In this document: positions 10,328-19,692 of the stretch, piece after piece
How the letters are laid out: every line of letters starts with the position of its first letter
Position numbering within the stretch: the first letter of the stretch is position 1
From: Paramacrobiotus richtersi
Lineage: Eukaryota > Tardigrada > Eutardigrada > Parachela > Macrobiotidae
NCBI GenBank assembly: GCA_034698045.1
Contig: JAQGAU010000928.1
Location: 1-22,585 of the forward strand
Length of the DNA: 22,585 bases
Direction: 5' to 3'
Notes under the pieces: generated by a model
Databases searched by the model: none
Told to the model about the DNA's origin: nothing
What the model saw: only the letters and a program-made list of their open reading frames with translations
Program-made: the position numbers and the translations under genes

Positions 10328-11180
10328 GAATATGAATGCCATTGCGGCAGGAAATGTCGCATAGTGTTTTTTAATAATCTTTGCAAGCACAATTTCTTGC
10401 CCTGCACAACTAAAGTTCAGTATAATAAGATGTTTATATGTTCTCATCCCTGGTCGTCTTGTTCTTCGTATAACTAGGGAGTGAAAATTTCACCAATAAA
10501 ACAATATGAATCCCTGTACAAGAACAGAAAGTTGGTATCGAGTTGCGTCATTAAATCGCGTTACGGTAAGACAGTAATATCGATCAAAGGTTACTCGTAC
10601 CGTAGTTAGTTCTCGTTAATGAAGAAATACGATACTTTGTATCACCTGAGGCACAAAAGTTAGGTTATCAGAAACTAAACACCGACCAGTTGCACTTGAA
10701 TGTCATCATAACTGTATACAGCACAATGAAGCAGTTCTAATTTTTATCAAATTGCTGCATATTGACGTAATTATACCGCTAGACGGTTAGAAACTAACAT
10801 AAAGGGGAAATACTCTCACAAATATACTGTACGATTGACCAATGTTTCGTGTGTTCTAAGTTACGTCGTAAAACAAACACAAAAACTACCATATTCGTGA
10901 CCGACCGATCCGGATGGATATCGGAAGCGGTCAAAACTGCGTTCAACGCAAATTATGCCCACAAAAGCAGTTGTTCGCAGCTGAACTTCCGCACATCTTG
11001 AACTCAACCACCTGAAGGAAACTTTGCCCAGATACTTTGCCGAGAGCCAGCAACTGCAGTTGCGATATACCCAGACATTATTGTTGCCGCAGCAGACAAA
11101 TAAAACGTTTTATCCGGACCATGCTTGATGTTACTTGCAGAGTAGATCCCCGCCACAAGGAACTTCGAATGCCGGCGACT
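10328..11180. other. Convergent intergenic spacer
   Basis: The spacer lies between the 3' ends of the plus-strand GPCR and the minus-strand gustatory-receptor-like gene. Apart from the poly(A) signal at 10495-10500, I see no exon or repeat. The plus-strand open frame over 11037-11471 is a shadow of the receptor's last exons. Confidence 0.5.
10495..10500 (+). terminator. Candidate poly(A) signal for the GPCR gene
   Basis: AATAAA lies 168 bases after the distal TGA of the receptor. It is the first canonical signal downstream in the right orientation. Confidence 0.5.
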
Positions 11181-12878
11181 TTATTCGAGGCCGGAGACGT
11201 TGTGAACACAGCGGGCAGAAATGCTCCGCATAACTTCTTCCATTTGTCGTTTCAAATCAGTTTCACTGCACTGCGACAATTTTGCGTTGTCCGCCAACTC
11301 CGAGAACCACAAAATGCAACCAAAAATAGAAAACGTTGCCTATTAAACGAAAACGCACGACTCAGATCCGTTGGTTGTGGCAACGATCACGACGGTCTGC
11401 GAGTGCGGAGAATAGTACAGCACTTACGGCGGCTACGCTTTTCCTGGTTGTCTGAATGCCAGCCAATGTGAATCCTTCAATCTTCGTTCCATACTGTTTT
11501 GCGTATTGCTGTAGTGCTTCATTATCTTTGTACGAAAGTTGATAAACACGGGCTGCCTGCATATTTCAACAACGTCTATTCAGATATTACAAAATGACGA
11601 AAATGTAACAGTTGTAGTGAAGTTTGTGTTTCATACGCTTTAGCGTCACTGATTGTATCCGGTTACGATAGAGCTCATTACTTACAGAAACCAATAACAG
11701 TTTCAAAACTGTGTCGTACTTCAGTACTTGTCACCTACTTGTTCAGCGAGATAGACGAACGTCAGCGCGTATGCTGCCAGAAAAACAATTTGCTCGCAAA
11801 CCAGGTTAACATCAACCTTTTTCTGGAGTGATCCCGTTGCTTGGTATTCTCGTATCGTCAGATATGTGTAGTACAGTAAATCGATAAACAGCTGGATGTA
11901 GATCAAAGCATTGACCCCGGAAATGGCCGAGTCCAATTGTTTCGTTAGGTCCACAAGGTTCCGGTGCTGCTTAAGCAATGCAGATATCAGCGTATAGCGT
12001 TTCGATTCCGTACAGCTAACTGCCTTTCCTGTAACACTGTCCGTAATATTTATTAGCTTTTCGGTAACAGCTGCAAAACATTTTCCTATAAGTAGCGCAA
12101 GACAGACCCCGAATGTCTGCAGTACTGGTTTGCCTGTCCAGGCGATTCGGCAAAATACTTTGTACAACACGTAAAAGATTCTGTACACCTCGAAGGGGAT
12201 AACATCTCCAATCAGCCCATAGTCCTTTTCAGCACTGCTCTGAAAGGTCATGGTATCGTAGGATCTGACTCTGTGTACGGCTAGTGCGATTACACTGCAA
12301 CCGAGGAAGCCCATACAACCGTAAATCTGAAGTTTGTCCTTCCTGCTCAGAATCATATCGGCTTCGGCCACAATATCTTTGATGCATGCTGTGATAACTT
12401 CGTTTGATTGGTAAATAACTACGAAACAATATACAGGCGCAATGATCCACGAGAAAATACAAGTTCCCTTCGATACTGCGACGGTGGATGATTCGTTGAG
12501 ATCGGTCGGCCGGAACAACTTGTTATAGCAGCAGTAAATTAACGCTGTGACTTGACAAATGCTAGAAGTAACTGACCACAGTTTGAAAAGAATGAACTTT
12601 CTTTCTGAAACGATAGAAAAACCAGACATCTGTAACAGAAAAAACCAGACGTTCCATATTTTTTGCATGGTGGAAAAAACTGGGGTTCCCTGCTTTACTG
12701 TGTGTGTTCGCTTTTCCATTTTGTAAAAAACTTTGCTGACAAGATAGATGACTAACAAGATAATCGCACGTTTTGGCAGGGTTCTACTAAGCATAACGTA
12801 CTGGTACATAAAAGGGTCAAAAACGTTAAGGATTGTGCTCTGGCAGAAATTTGTACAGACATGCTGCATCCATTCCAA
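11181..12878 (-). CDS. Gustatory-receptor-like (7tm_7) membrane protein
   Basis: Multi-pass protein of the insect-type chemoreceptor architecture, expected at the plasma membrane as a ligand-gated cation channel if the family call holds. Exons are 11739-12878, 11428-11556 and 11181-11339 (minus strand), all joined in phase 0, ending at TAA 11181-11183. Introns are 182 and 88 bases, with donors CAA|GTAGGT and GCC|GTAAGT. One long exon followed by short C-terminal exons is typical of these genes. Family-like blocks are LLKQHRNLVDLTKQLDSA before TM5/6, GFTLAGIQTTRKS before TM7, and ATFSIFGCILWFSE in place of the usual T-Y-x(5)-Q-F, so the signature is degenerate. The longest frame gives 475 residues. 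The first 53 to 70 are doubtful: M54 (12719) or M71 (12668) is more plausible, because homology to the second copy begins at M71. A GAATAAAG motif overlaps the stop. Confidence 0.7.
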
Positions 12879-14265
12879 ATTATCAGATAGAACCGCTGCC
12901 TCTGCGGAAAAAATGATTCGGTTGAATTCACAAGGGACTTCTGCGACAATAGGCAGTTACTGTTAGGATATGGTTAAGTAGACCGGTTAAAGCGTTCGCT
13001 GGAGCACATTCAAAAAATCCATACACCCAGTCGCTGTTGAATCAGTTTCCCTTGCTCTGATACTACAGCATTGTCTCCTGACCTGGGAGAATACGTCATT
13101 ACTTTAGATGATGAATCCGCATGGCGCTAATCCTCAGATGGAGCGCTGCGTTGTTTCTCTCGATTTGTGTTTTCTTTCACCTAACTATGCCATTATGCTA
13201 GGTGTGTACAGTAGTCTAACGTAGCCGAAATCATTTTTCCAACATGAACATGATTAATTTACATCAGCCCCTGTAACATATCTAACGAGGCGGCATACTA
13301 AGTCTTTATTAGTACTGCACGCTGCTAAGCCAATAACCAACTGAACAGTACATATAGAAACAGTAGTACAGTAGCACATGTCCAGTTGCTAAGTACAACA
13401 GTTCGGCCACTCATTGACCTCAATCTCGAGAATACAACAATACACTACAGCCCCATAATTACAAACCTCAGAGACGCTTCGCGGCGCTTTCTCTGTTCCG
13501 TTCTTTTGGAAGGCGAAGCATGTTTAGGCTTCGTTTTCGAGTTTCCTTGTTTTGCGGTTAGAACTGTGCAGCTGTTGATTATAATTATGTGGATCTTGGA
13601 ATAAATTTCACTGATAAACGTAGCCTCATGTACAGAAATACAACAGCTACCGATTATTTGTTAGTTCTGAAATGTGAATTGTCAGCTAAAGCGAACTTTG
13701 TGATTGGTATCGACTATCGAGTGAGACGGTAAAATATCCAACATGATCGTTATCAATGTGATCCGCACAGGACCGCACTAGTAATATGGAAATACTACCG
13801 CATTTTGGTGCAGCTTGGACGCAAATTCCTGGCTAGTGTAAGGAAACTTGCAAAAAAGGGTTACAAAAGCTATGCAAAGAAAAACTTTTCACCAAGTAAA
13901 CTCAGAGCTGCAAGGCTGACTTGGACTTTGAGCGGTTTTCAAAAACCGCGTGTTTGCTTGGTGTGTAGTTTCTGCAGTGTATACGTACTTGTAGTCATAT
14001 TCGCGTTCAGTGTCACTTTCTTTTCAACAAAACCGTTTCGTAGTTTATTACTATCCGAATTTCATGATCATGTACTGCATAGTTGCACTGAACGATGAAA
14101 ATGCACTAAAGGCTAATGACAGTAAACAGCTGCATGGATGGCATTAACGAAACATGGGCGTGGCAGCCGAAGATGTAGTGGCTGCTTAATAGGGGTCATT
14201 AGGGCCCCAGGGGAAATCCTTGCTCTCCATGACGTTTTTGCTGCAAATTCATTCAGCCATACAAC
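12879..14265. other. Intergenic region upstream of the gustatory-receptor-like gene
   Basis: This is the probable promoter side of the minus-strand receptor and the 3' side of the minus-strand aldo-keto reductase. One open frame, 13805-14098 (+, 97 codons, TTG at its left end and no ATG), encodes a basic N-part (VRKLAKKGYKSYAKKNFSPS) and a hydrophobic run (VYVLVVIFAFSVTFF). It could be an exon of a single-pass protein, but it has no partner exons and no family, so I do not call it. Confidence 0.35.
14044..14049 (-). terminator. Candidate poly(A) signal for the aldo-keto reductase
   Basis: TTTATT on the plus strand is AATAAA on the minus strand, 217 bases past the reductase stop codon, in the right orientation. 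Confidence 0.45.
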
Positions 14266-15952
14266 TCATTCACGAAGCAGAGCGGATGTGTGGCGCATGT
14301 ACCTGAATGGCAGAGCGTAGACGCGCAGTTTCTGGTCCAACTTGGCAATGTCATCCATCTCCGTCTGGGTCAGCTCAAAGTCGAAAATGTTCATGTTTTC
14401 CTCCATGCGCTTGGGATTGGTGCTCTTCGGAATGATGATGATGTTGCGTTGCACTTCCCACCGCAGCAAAATCTACAACATCAGTTAACGTTGCCCTTCT
14501 GTACAGTACACATGTAGTCATAACATATTGGTTGTTTTAACACTTAACGTTTCAAAATGCGTAGATGTTTTCGCGCGCCAGCTAAGTCATTATGATGGAA
14601 CTAGTACTTCTTACAATTGTTAGTTCTTATTGCCACTACATTGATACGCAGTCATATGTACGCGCATATGTACTGTATAATAATTTGACTGTATTACGTT
14701 GCGCACAGAGCATCGTCTCTGTAGTGCTGCAGCCAACCGGCTCGGAGATAACACTGTATATAGTTGCGCACTCACAGTGAAGATTCATATTAAACGCAAT
14801 CTTCAAGCCACGTGCCTGGAGCACTACAGAGACCTTGCCCAGTGCGCAACGTAATACCCTTATACATTAGCGTTACGCACCTGTGCTGTCGACTTGTTGT
14901 ATTTCTTCGTCAACGGCACCAGTGCCGGTTCATCGAGGACATTGGTGACGGCCTTGCCGGCCTCGCGCAGTTTAGCCATCAGGCCCGGATTGCCCAGGGG
15001 CCCGTAGCCGGACACTGAGATGCCTTTGGAGTGACAGTAGTCGACCAGTTCTTTTTGCTGGTAGTAGATGTGGCATTCAATCTAAGCGACGTTTAGCAGC
15101 GTGATTGTACGGCCGGAGGATTAACTCAACATATGTCGATAGATACCTGGAGGTTGGCGGGTTTGATGGTGCAGTTATCCAGGATGAACTGGATCTGGCG
15201 CCGGTTGAAATTAGACACCCCGATGGAGCGCACCTTTCCGGATTCCACCGCCTTCTCCATTTCCTGTCACAAGGGATCGATCAATCTCTTCACCCAGATG
15301 TGTAGCATGCCCATACTTACGCGCCAAACGGCCTTGTGGTCTACGTCGTGGATGAGGTGGTTGCCTTGCTCGTCCGTCGGGTACATGATGCTTTCATCTG
15401 TACATCATCACAATTAGCATCTGTTAATTAAGCGTCACAGGTAGCAGGTTACCTTTAGGCGGCTGGAAGCCGAGGGGCGAGTGCATAAGGTACAGGTCGA
15501 TGTAGCCGGTACCCAGTTTGGCCAGCGACTTTTCAAGCGCCACATGCACGCGCTCCGGCGTTAGGTGGGTGTGTGGCAACTGCAATCACATACAACCAGA
15601 TTATATCGTCGCGGTCTTCGAGGAAAAGCTGTGCGATAGATACCTTGGTGGTAACGAAGATGTCCTCGCGTTTGATGACACCCTGTTCGATCTTGTTGCG
15701 GACGCCACGACCGACGCCCGCTTCGTTATGGTACAGGTAGGCCGTGTCAATATGCCGGTAGCCTAGATCAATGGCCGCTTCCACCGCTTTGGTCGTCTCC
15801 TCGTCCGATGCCTAATATTAATATCAGCTGATAAAAAGTGTGATATAACAGTATGTAGTATGCCCCTGTTTACGTACACTCAGCGTGCCCAAGCCGACCA
15901 AGGGCATATCGAACCCGCTGTTCAGTTTGACGCAGCGCTTTTTATCGCACAT
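14266..15952 (-). CDS. Aldo-keto reductase, complete seven-exon gene
   Basis: Cytosolic NADPH-dependent reductase of carbonyls, with the TIM-barrel fold of the AKR1-type families. Exons on the minus strand are 15878-15952, 15644-15811, 15453-15579, 15321-15397, 15147-15263, 14881-15081 and 14266-14472. All borders are GT-AG and the joined frame is 323 residues, the usual family length. The N-terminus reads [15 protein letters not shown]. The catalytic tetrad is complete: D47 and Y52 in [14 protein letters not shown]81 at the end of FVTTK, H114 in YLMHSP. GVSNFN (about 167-172) and [16 protein letters not shown] (189-204) follow the standard order, and IPKSTNPKR (269-277) is the cofactor 2'-phosphate loop. 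The ATG at 15952 sits directly before the conserved start. Introns range from 57 (15264-15320) to 408 bases; the largest holds an inverted-repeat element. The substrate cannot be told from sequence. The gene looks intact. Confidence 0.96.
14691..14857. repeat. Inverted-repeat (MITE-like) element in AKR intron 6
   Basis: Two 42-base arms, 14691-14732 and 14816-14857, are reverse complements at 37 of 42 positions; the outer 16 bases (GTATTACGTTGCGCAC) are exact. The 83-base centre contains a further GTTGCGCAC. The right arm ends only 23 bases from the exon 6 donor. No clear target duplication is visible. It fits a small non-autonomous DNA element or a local inverted duplication. Confidence 0.75.
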
Positions 15953-16060
15953 TTTCAGGCCTTCTGTAGCGTGAGAAAAAGTATAGGGAGAAAGCGGCAC
16001 AAGAAACTAAAGACACCGGAATACTGCTGAGTGACTATGCAGGAATCGAATGCCGGCGTC

Positions 16061-16066
16061 TTTATA
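16061..16066 (-). promoter_or_regulatory. TATA box of the aldo-keto reductase gene
   Basis: On the minus strand CCTATAAAGAC lies about 110 bases before the reductase ATG. Around 25 to 35 bases downstream is CATAGTCACTCAG, a plausible initiator region, which would leave a short 5' UTR. This is based on motif and spacing only. Confidence 0.5.
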
Positions 16067-16647
16067 GGCGCACAACTCGTGGCGTTTGCATATTGTTAGC
16101 TTATCGGCCTTCACTGCAAACAGCTTTCTTCCATCGATTGATCAAACCTTTGCGGTTGGTTCGCACAGCTGTGTATTACGTAATCCTAATCGCTGTTGCA
16201 CTATCGGCATACAATGTCATATCGACAGCTCAGCAAACACCGCTAGGTAAACCGTTCCTTCTAGCATAGCAGGGTTGTGTTAATGTTTGCATTGGACTAC
16301 TTTTCTGCTTGTTGTGCATTTTTACCGCATGGGACTGAGTTTCTCCCACGTCATGCTGTTCCACATTGCACTGAGTTGTAATAATGTCGGTGAAAGAAAC
16401 TTCTAGAACGTGACGGGCTACAAAATTATAGCTTTGTCACAGCGTGGGTATTATTTATAGCGTAATCCGCCAGTAGTGATCGAAATGATAATGCATTTGG
16501 TTTATCTTTCACAGTGTTAAAACAACTTCGTTTATTCGTGACTGATAACGAGAAGCCGATCGTTGCAGTTTTGAAAGGAACTTTTCGATCGACTTATCAC
16601 TTGTCTGTCAAGTTAGGCCAAAGCCGCTCGCTAACTAGTAATCTGGA

Positions 16648-16714
16648 GAACAATTGCTCGGTATTGTTTCTATAATCTAGCGTATAGGATATAGAGTAAA
16701 CAATGCAATTGTTC
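16648..16714. repeat. Imperfect hairpin
   Basis: GAACAATTGC at 16648-16657 pairs exactly with GCAATTGTTC at 16705-16714, and inside it ATTGTTT (16663-16669) pairs with AAACAAT (16698-16704). It is AT-rich and may be a degraded foldback or chance. The ten-base word AAGCCGATCG also occurs inverted, near 16552 and 16730. Confidence 0.4.
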
Positions 16715-17368
16715 TTTTAATTATTAGCGATCGGCTTCGGTTAGGCACCTGTAGTAAGCAGTAGTATTTCTTTCCTGGAATTTTTGATTAGCTTTTTGTG
16801 TACATGTTTGTTTTTGACCGTTTAACTTCGCAGAACGTGTGGCCGATGATCCAATTTTGCCTCTTGAGTACTATTTTGCAAACCGCTTGTACACAGTCTT
16901 TCACCGAAGAATTATTGCAATTAAAATTATTTCTGGAACACGTTACACGCATCATGCAGCATATAGCTAATTAAGTATGCGCAATTCCAGTGTTTTATGA
17001 ACCACAGTATCACCCAGGCTGAAAATACAGCACGTCGAGATACCTGGATTATTGATACAGCAGCGCTTATCTAAACGCTTCGGAGATATAACTCCCAAAA
17101 TCGCAAACAGAAAGGTTTACATTTCGCACAGCTACTAGCGATGGTCGTGTCTAACGCTTTGCGCAATCTTGGTTCAACTAAACTAAATAAATATCACTCA
17201 TGCAGCACACGAAGTTTAACCACAGGAGCACTGGAAATGGTTGCTGAAATACGATGATATTGTCACCCATTCCAAACATGGAACCAGGCAAACGTTTCTT
17301 TTTAATTTTACCCAATCTATCAATTTTACTTAATATTATTTCACTATGGAAAAATGTGACGGTTTCAC

Positions 17369-17521
17369 TACTTCGACATTTTTCTTATTTCTGCCACATC
17401 GAGTATACGTTATGTTATTTCTACCACCCTGCTGCCACTGTTACCTGAACGAGCGTTGCAGGGTGGTAGAAATAAGACAACGTATACTCGATGTGGCAGA
17501 AATAACAAAAATGTCGAAGTA
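17369..17521. repeat. Near-perfect foldback element with 64-base arms
   Basis: Arms 17369-17432 and 17458-17521 are reverse complements at 61 of 64 positions, around a 25-base loop. The ends are TACTTCG and CGAAGTA, so a TA duplication as in Tc1/mariner-type elements is possible. The right arm abuts the LRR-like coding region and keeps its frame open, so any N-terminal residues read through it are probably not native. High arm identity points to a recent origin. A transcript across it would form a long duplex. Confidence 0.85.
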
Positions 17522-18501
17522 CCGGTAAAGCCGTGCAACAGCAGTGGAGAAGGCCCATATTCGGCGGAAATGTCACGCGATACCTGCATATTGTTCGAAC
17601 AATCCAGGGACGCGGACAGCGTTCCCTATCACAGCATATTTTGCAATAACCCTTCTGATGAGAAACTTCGAAATTTCTTTATAATGTACCACAACTGCCT
17701 TTGCAAATTGCCGGTGAAGTTATACATTCCAAAGCTCAGTTTCCTCGTTGATCAGAAGCTTTTTGAAGATATTTTCCCATGCATTAACACCCTTATCATA
17801 AAACACTGGAATCCTTTTCCAACAGTCAACGGAACCAGACCGACAAATCTTGATCTGGGAAGTCCTTTTAAAGACATGAATAACCTCCGACTCTTGGACA
17901 TTGCGTTTGATAAAACGGCCCAGTTCCCCAAAATCCCCAAGAAATTTCTGGATGGGTTAAATGCACTGGAGGCCGTATTGTTTGAGAACTTTCCCTTGGG
18001 GACCATACTCGAACAAGGACTGTTTGATATAGCTACGCAAAGGAACAAATTCCAGTGTGTGGGATTACTCGGCTCCACAGTTCCCTGTTCGTGTGACAAA
18101 GACGACCCTGGTCATTGGTTACACGCGTGGCTGCATCATAACCAGCACTTATGGGGCTCTATGGAACGGGCTATCGTGCCGTACATCGATCGGACAACAT
18201 CGAACAGTGATTTCTTTTTGTGCGAGATCAAGATTAAATGCCAAGTCACAGTATCACACGGTCAAAGGTCATGTCGTTCCATGATTTCCGGTGGATGGAA
18301 CGCTGCGCTGCGACAACCCTAGCCACATCGGATGTGCTGAAAGTGACACATCTCCCGGTGGAAGAACACGAATACGCATTACGGATTACGATTATGGATG
18401 GCGACATCGTTATCAAAGATTTAAGGTCTACGGGGACTCCTGTGTTCGCGCCAACGGTTATGACCTTTATCGTTTTCGGCCTGCACGTGCTCCTTGATTA
18501 G
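17522..18501 (+). CDS. LRR-like secreted or membrane-anchored protein, 5' end unresolved
   Basis: The main coding block 17522-18260 is open in one frame. It is rich in cysteine near the start and then shows leucine-rich-repeat-like spacing: LDLGSPFKDMNNLRLLDI and FLDGLNALEAVLFENF, followed by CVGLLGSTVPCSCD, which looks like a C-terminal capping cysteine cluster. NSS and NGT sequons suggest an extracellular location. I propose a 62-base intron, 18261-18322 (CACG|GTCAAAG...CCCTAG|CC), joining in phase 1 to an exon that runs to TAG 18499-18501. That exon ends in TPVFAPTVMTFIVFGLHVLL, a hydrophobic tail with one residue after it, as in a GPI-anchor signal. Without the intron the frame continues for 20 more residues and stops at 18320-18322. 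No ATG-initiated start is visible because the foldback element abuts the 5' side; a missing signal-peptide exon is likely. The function is unknown. Confidence 0.55.
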
Positions 18502-19692
18502 TTTGGCTGTCGTCTAAACGGTGTGAAGATGGTGCGGCACTGCGGTGTACAGGTGACCAAGAATGACTTATAGTCACGATTGCGTCATGATTGATATCAT
18601 TCGAATGACGCCGTCTTCGTGATATGATCTCGTTTTAGTGCTCGGTGAGGATGTGATATTCGCCTAGTATGTCCGGATGTATACTGGTGATGGTGTTCTT
18701 TTCTGAATCAGTTCCAAAAGGGGCATCACATGCCAAAAGGGCTGTCAATATTATTAATGTTTGAGTAAACAATGCACACTCTATATGCAGTACATGCAGT
18801 CATAATTTGACTTAACGTTAGAGTGACAATTAAAAAGGAACAATACCAAAGCTAACCGCTCCTCGATTTGTTGCTGTCTCTTAATAATGGTTGATTGTCG
18901 TACGGAGCCGTCCAAGTGAATAAGTCCCATCCGATAAGAGGCACCCTGATAATGGCCCGTAAAACATACATAAAGAACATAAAAGCAACATATTCCATAA
19001 GGACACGCATGCGCTGCTACAGAATGAGGCCACCGAAGCGATAAAAACCGTTTCTTATCATTATCCTCATCCAAGAAAAACTAGATCGTCCAACTAACTG
19101 CGTAGTCTCTTAGTATTCGAAGGAACAGTAGCAAACAGCTTCTGCTATCCGCCTTTAAGCTGGTGTATTCACAGGATAAATAAATGCATGAAGTTTTTGT
19201 GACTTGAAAAATCCCGAAAAAAATAGCTAATCAGTGGGGAGGTAAACTTTTACATAATGTTATGCCGTTAGCAAATAGTTATCTTGCAGAACGACACTTT
19301 AAACGGTCATCCATATTTATCGAAAGACACGCTTCTCACTACGCGTGCTGCACGTGGAACTAGCGGAATGTCGTTCTTTCCACAGTCGGACATCGCTTGC
19401 CGTTTCGGTGAGCGCATCAGTATCGAGAAATCTGAAATGTTATCCGCATTTATCTAGCTCCCGTAGTGTTCAGCTGTCATAGCCGATAATTAAATTGTTT
19501 ACCATAGCATAAGTATTCAAGCTTCCATGGACAAAGCGGGAGTGGATGATCCCGTTGATGGAGCTGACTGTCCTTATGTAATGAATGCGCACGCCCGATT
19601 CCGCAGCAGTACCAAGATAGACTAGTCTTGGCAGTACGAGTTTGGATTTTTACAAGACCGCCGTTGCGCTGTTTTCAACCAAACTCTTCGCC
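18502..19692. other. Intergenic stretch with a possible minus-strand exon
   Basis: A minus-strand open frame at 18781-19074 has no ATG, but from an acceptor-like CATTATCAG near 18950 it reads GASYRMGLIHLDGSVRQST and then IIKRQQQIEERLALVLFLFN. That looks protein-like, yet there are no partner exons and no family. AATAAA occurs at 19179-19184 (+), far downstream of the LRR-like gene. Nothing else could be supported. Confidence 0.3.

Larger units (their letters stand above)
15953..17368. other. Divergent intergenic region
   Basis: The region separates the minus-strand reductase and the plus-strand LRR-like gene, so it probably holds promoters for both. It contains the TATA box at 16061-16066 and a hairpin at 16648-16714. 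A hydrophobic frame starting at ATG 17278 (MEPGKRFFLILPNLSILLN) resembles a signal peptide and could be the first exon of the downstream gene, but no phase-compatible splice to it was found. Confidence 0.35.

Noticed and set aside
14812..15766. Plus-strand open frames across the reductase
   Set aside because: They are antisense shadows of the reductase exons.
17752..18099. Minus-strand open frame of 115 codons
   Set aside because: It is antisense to the LRR-like coding block, with no splice or family support.
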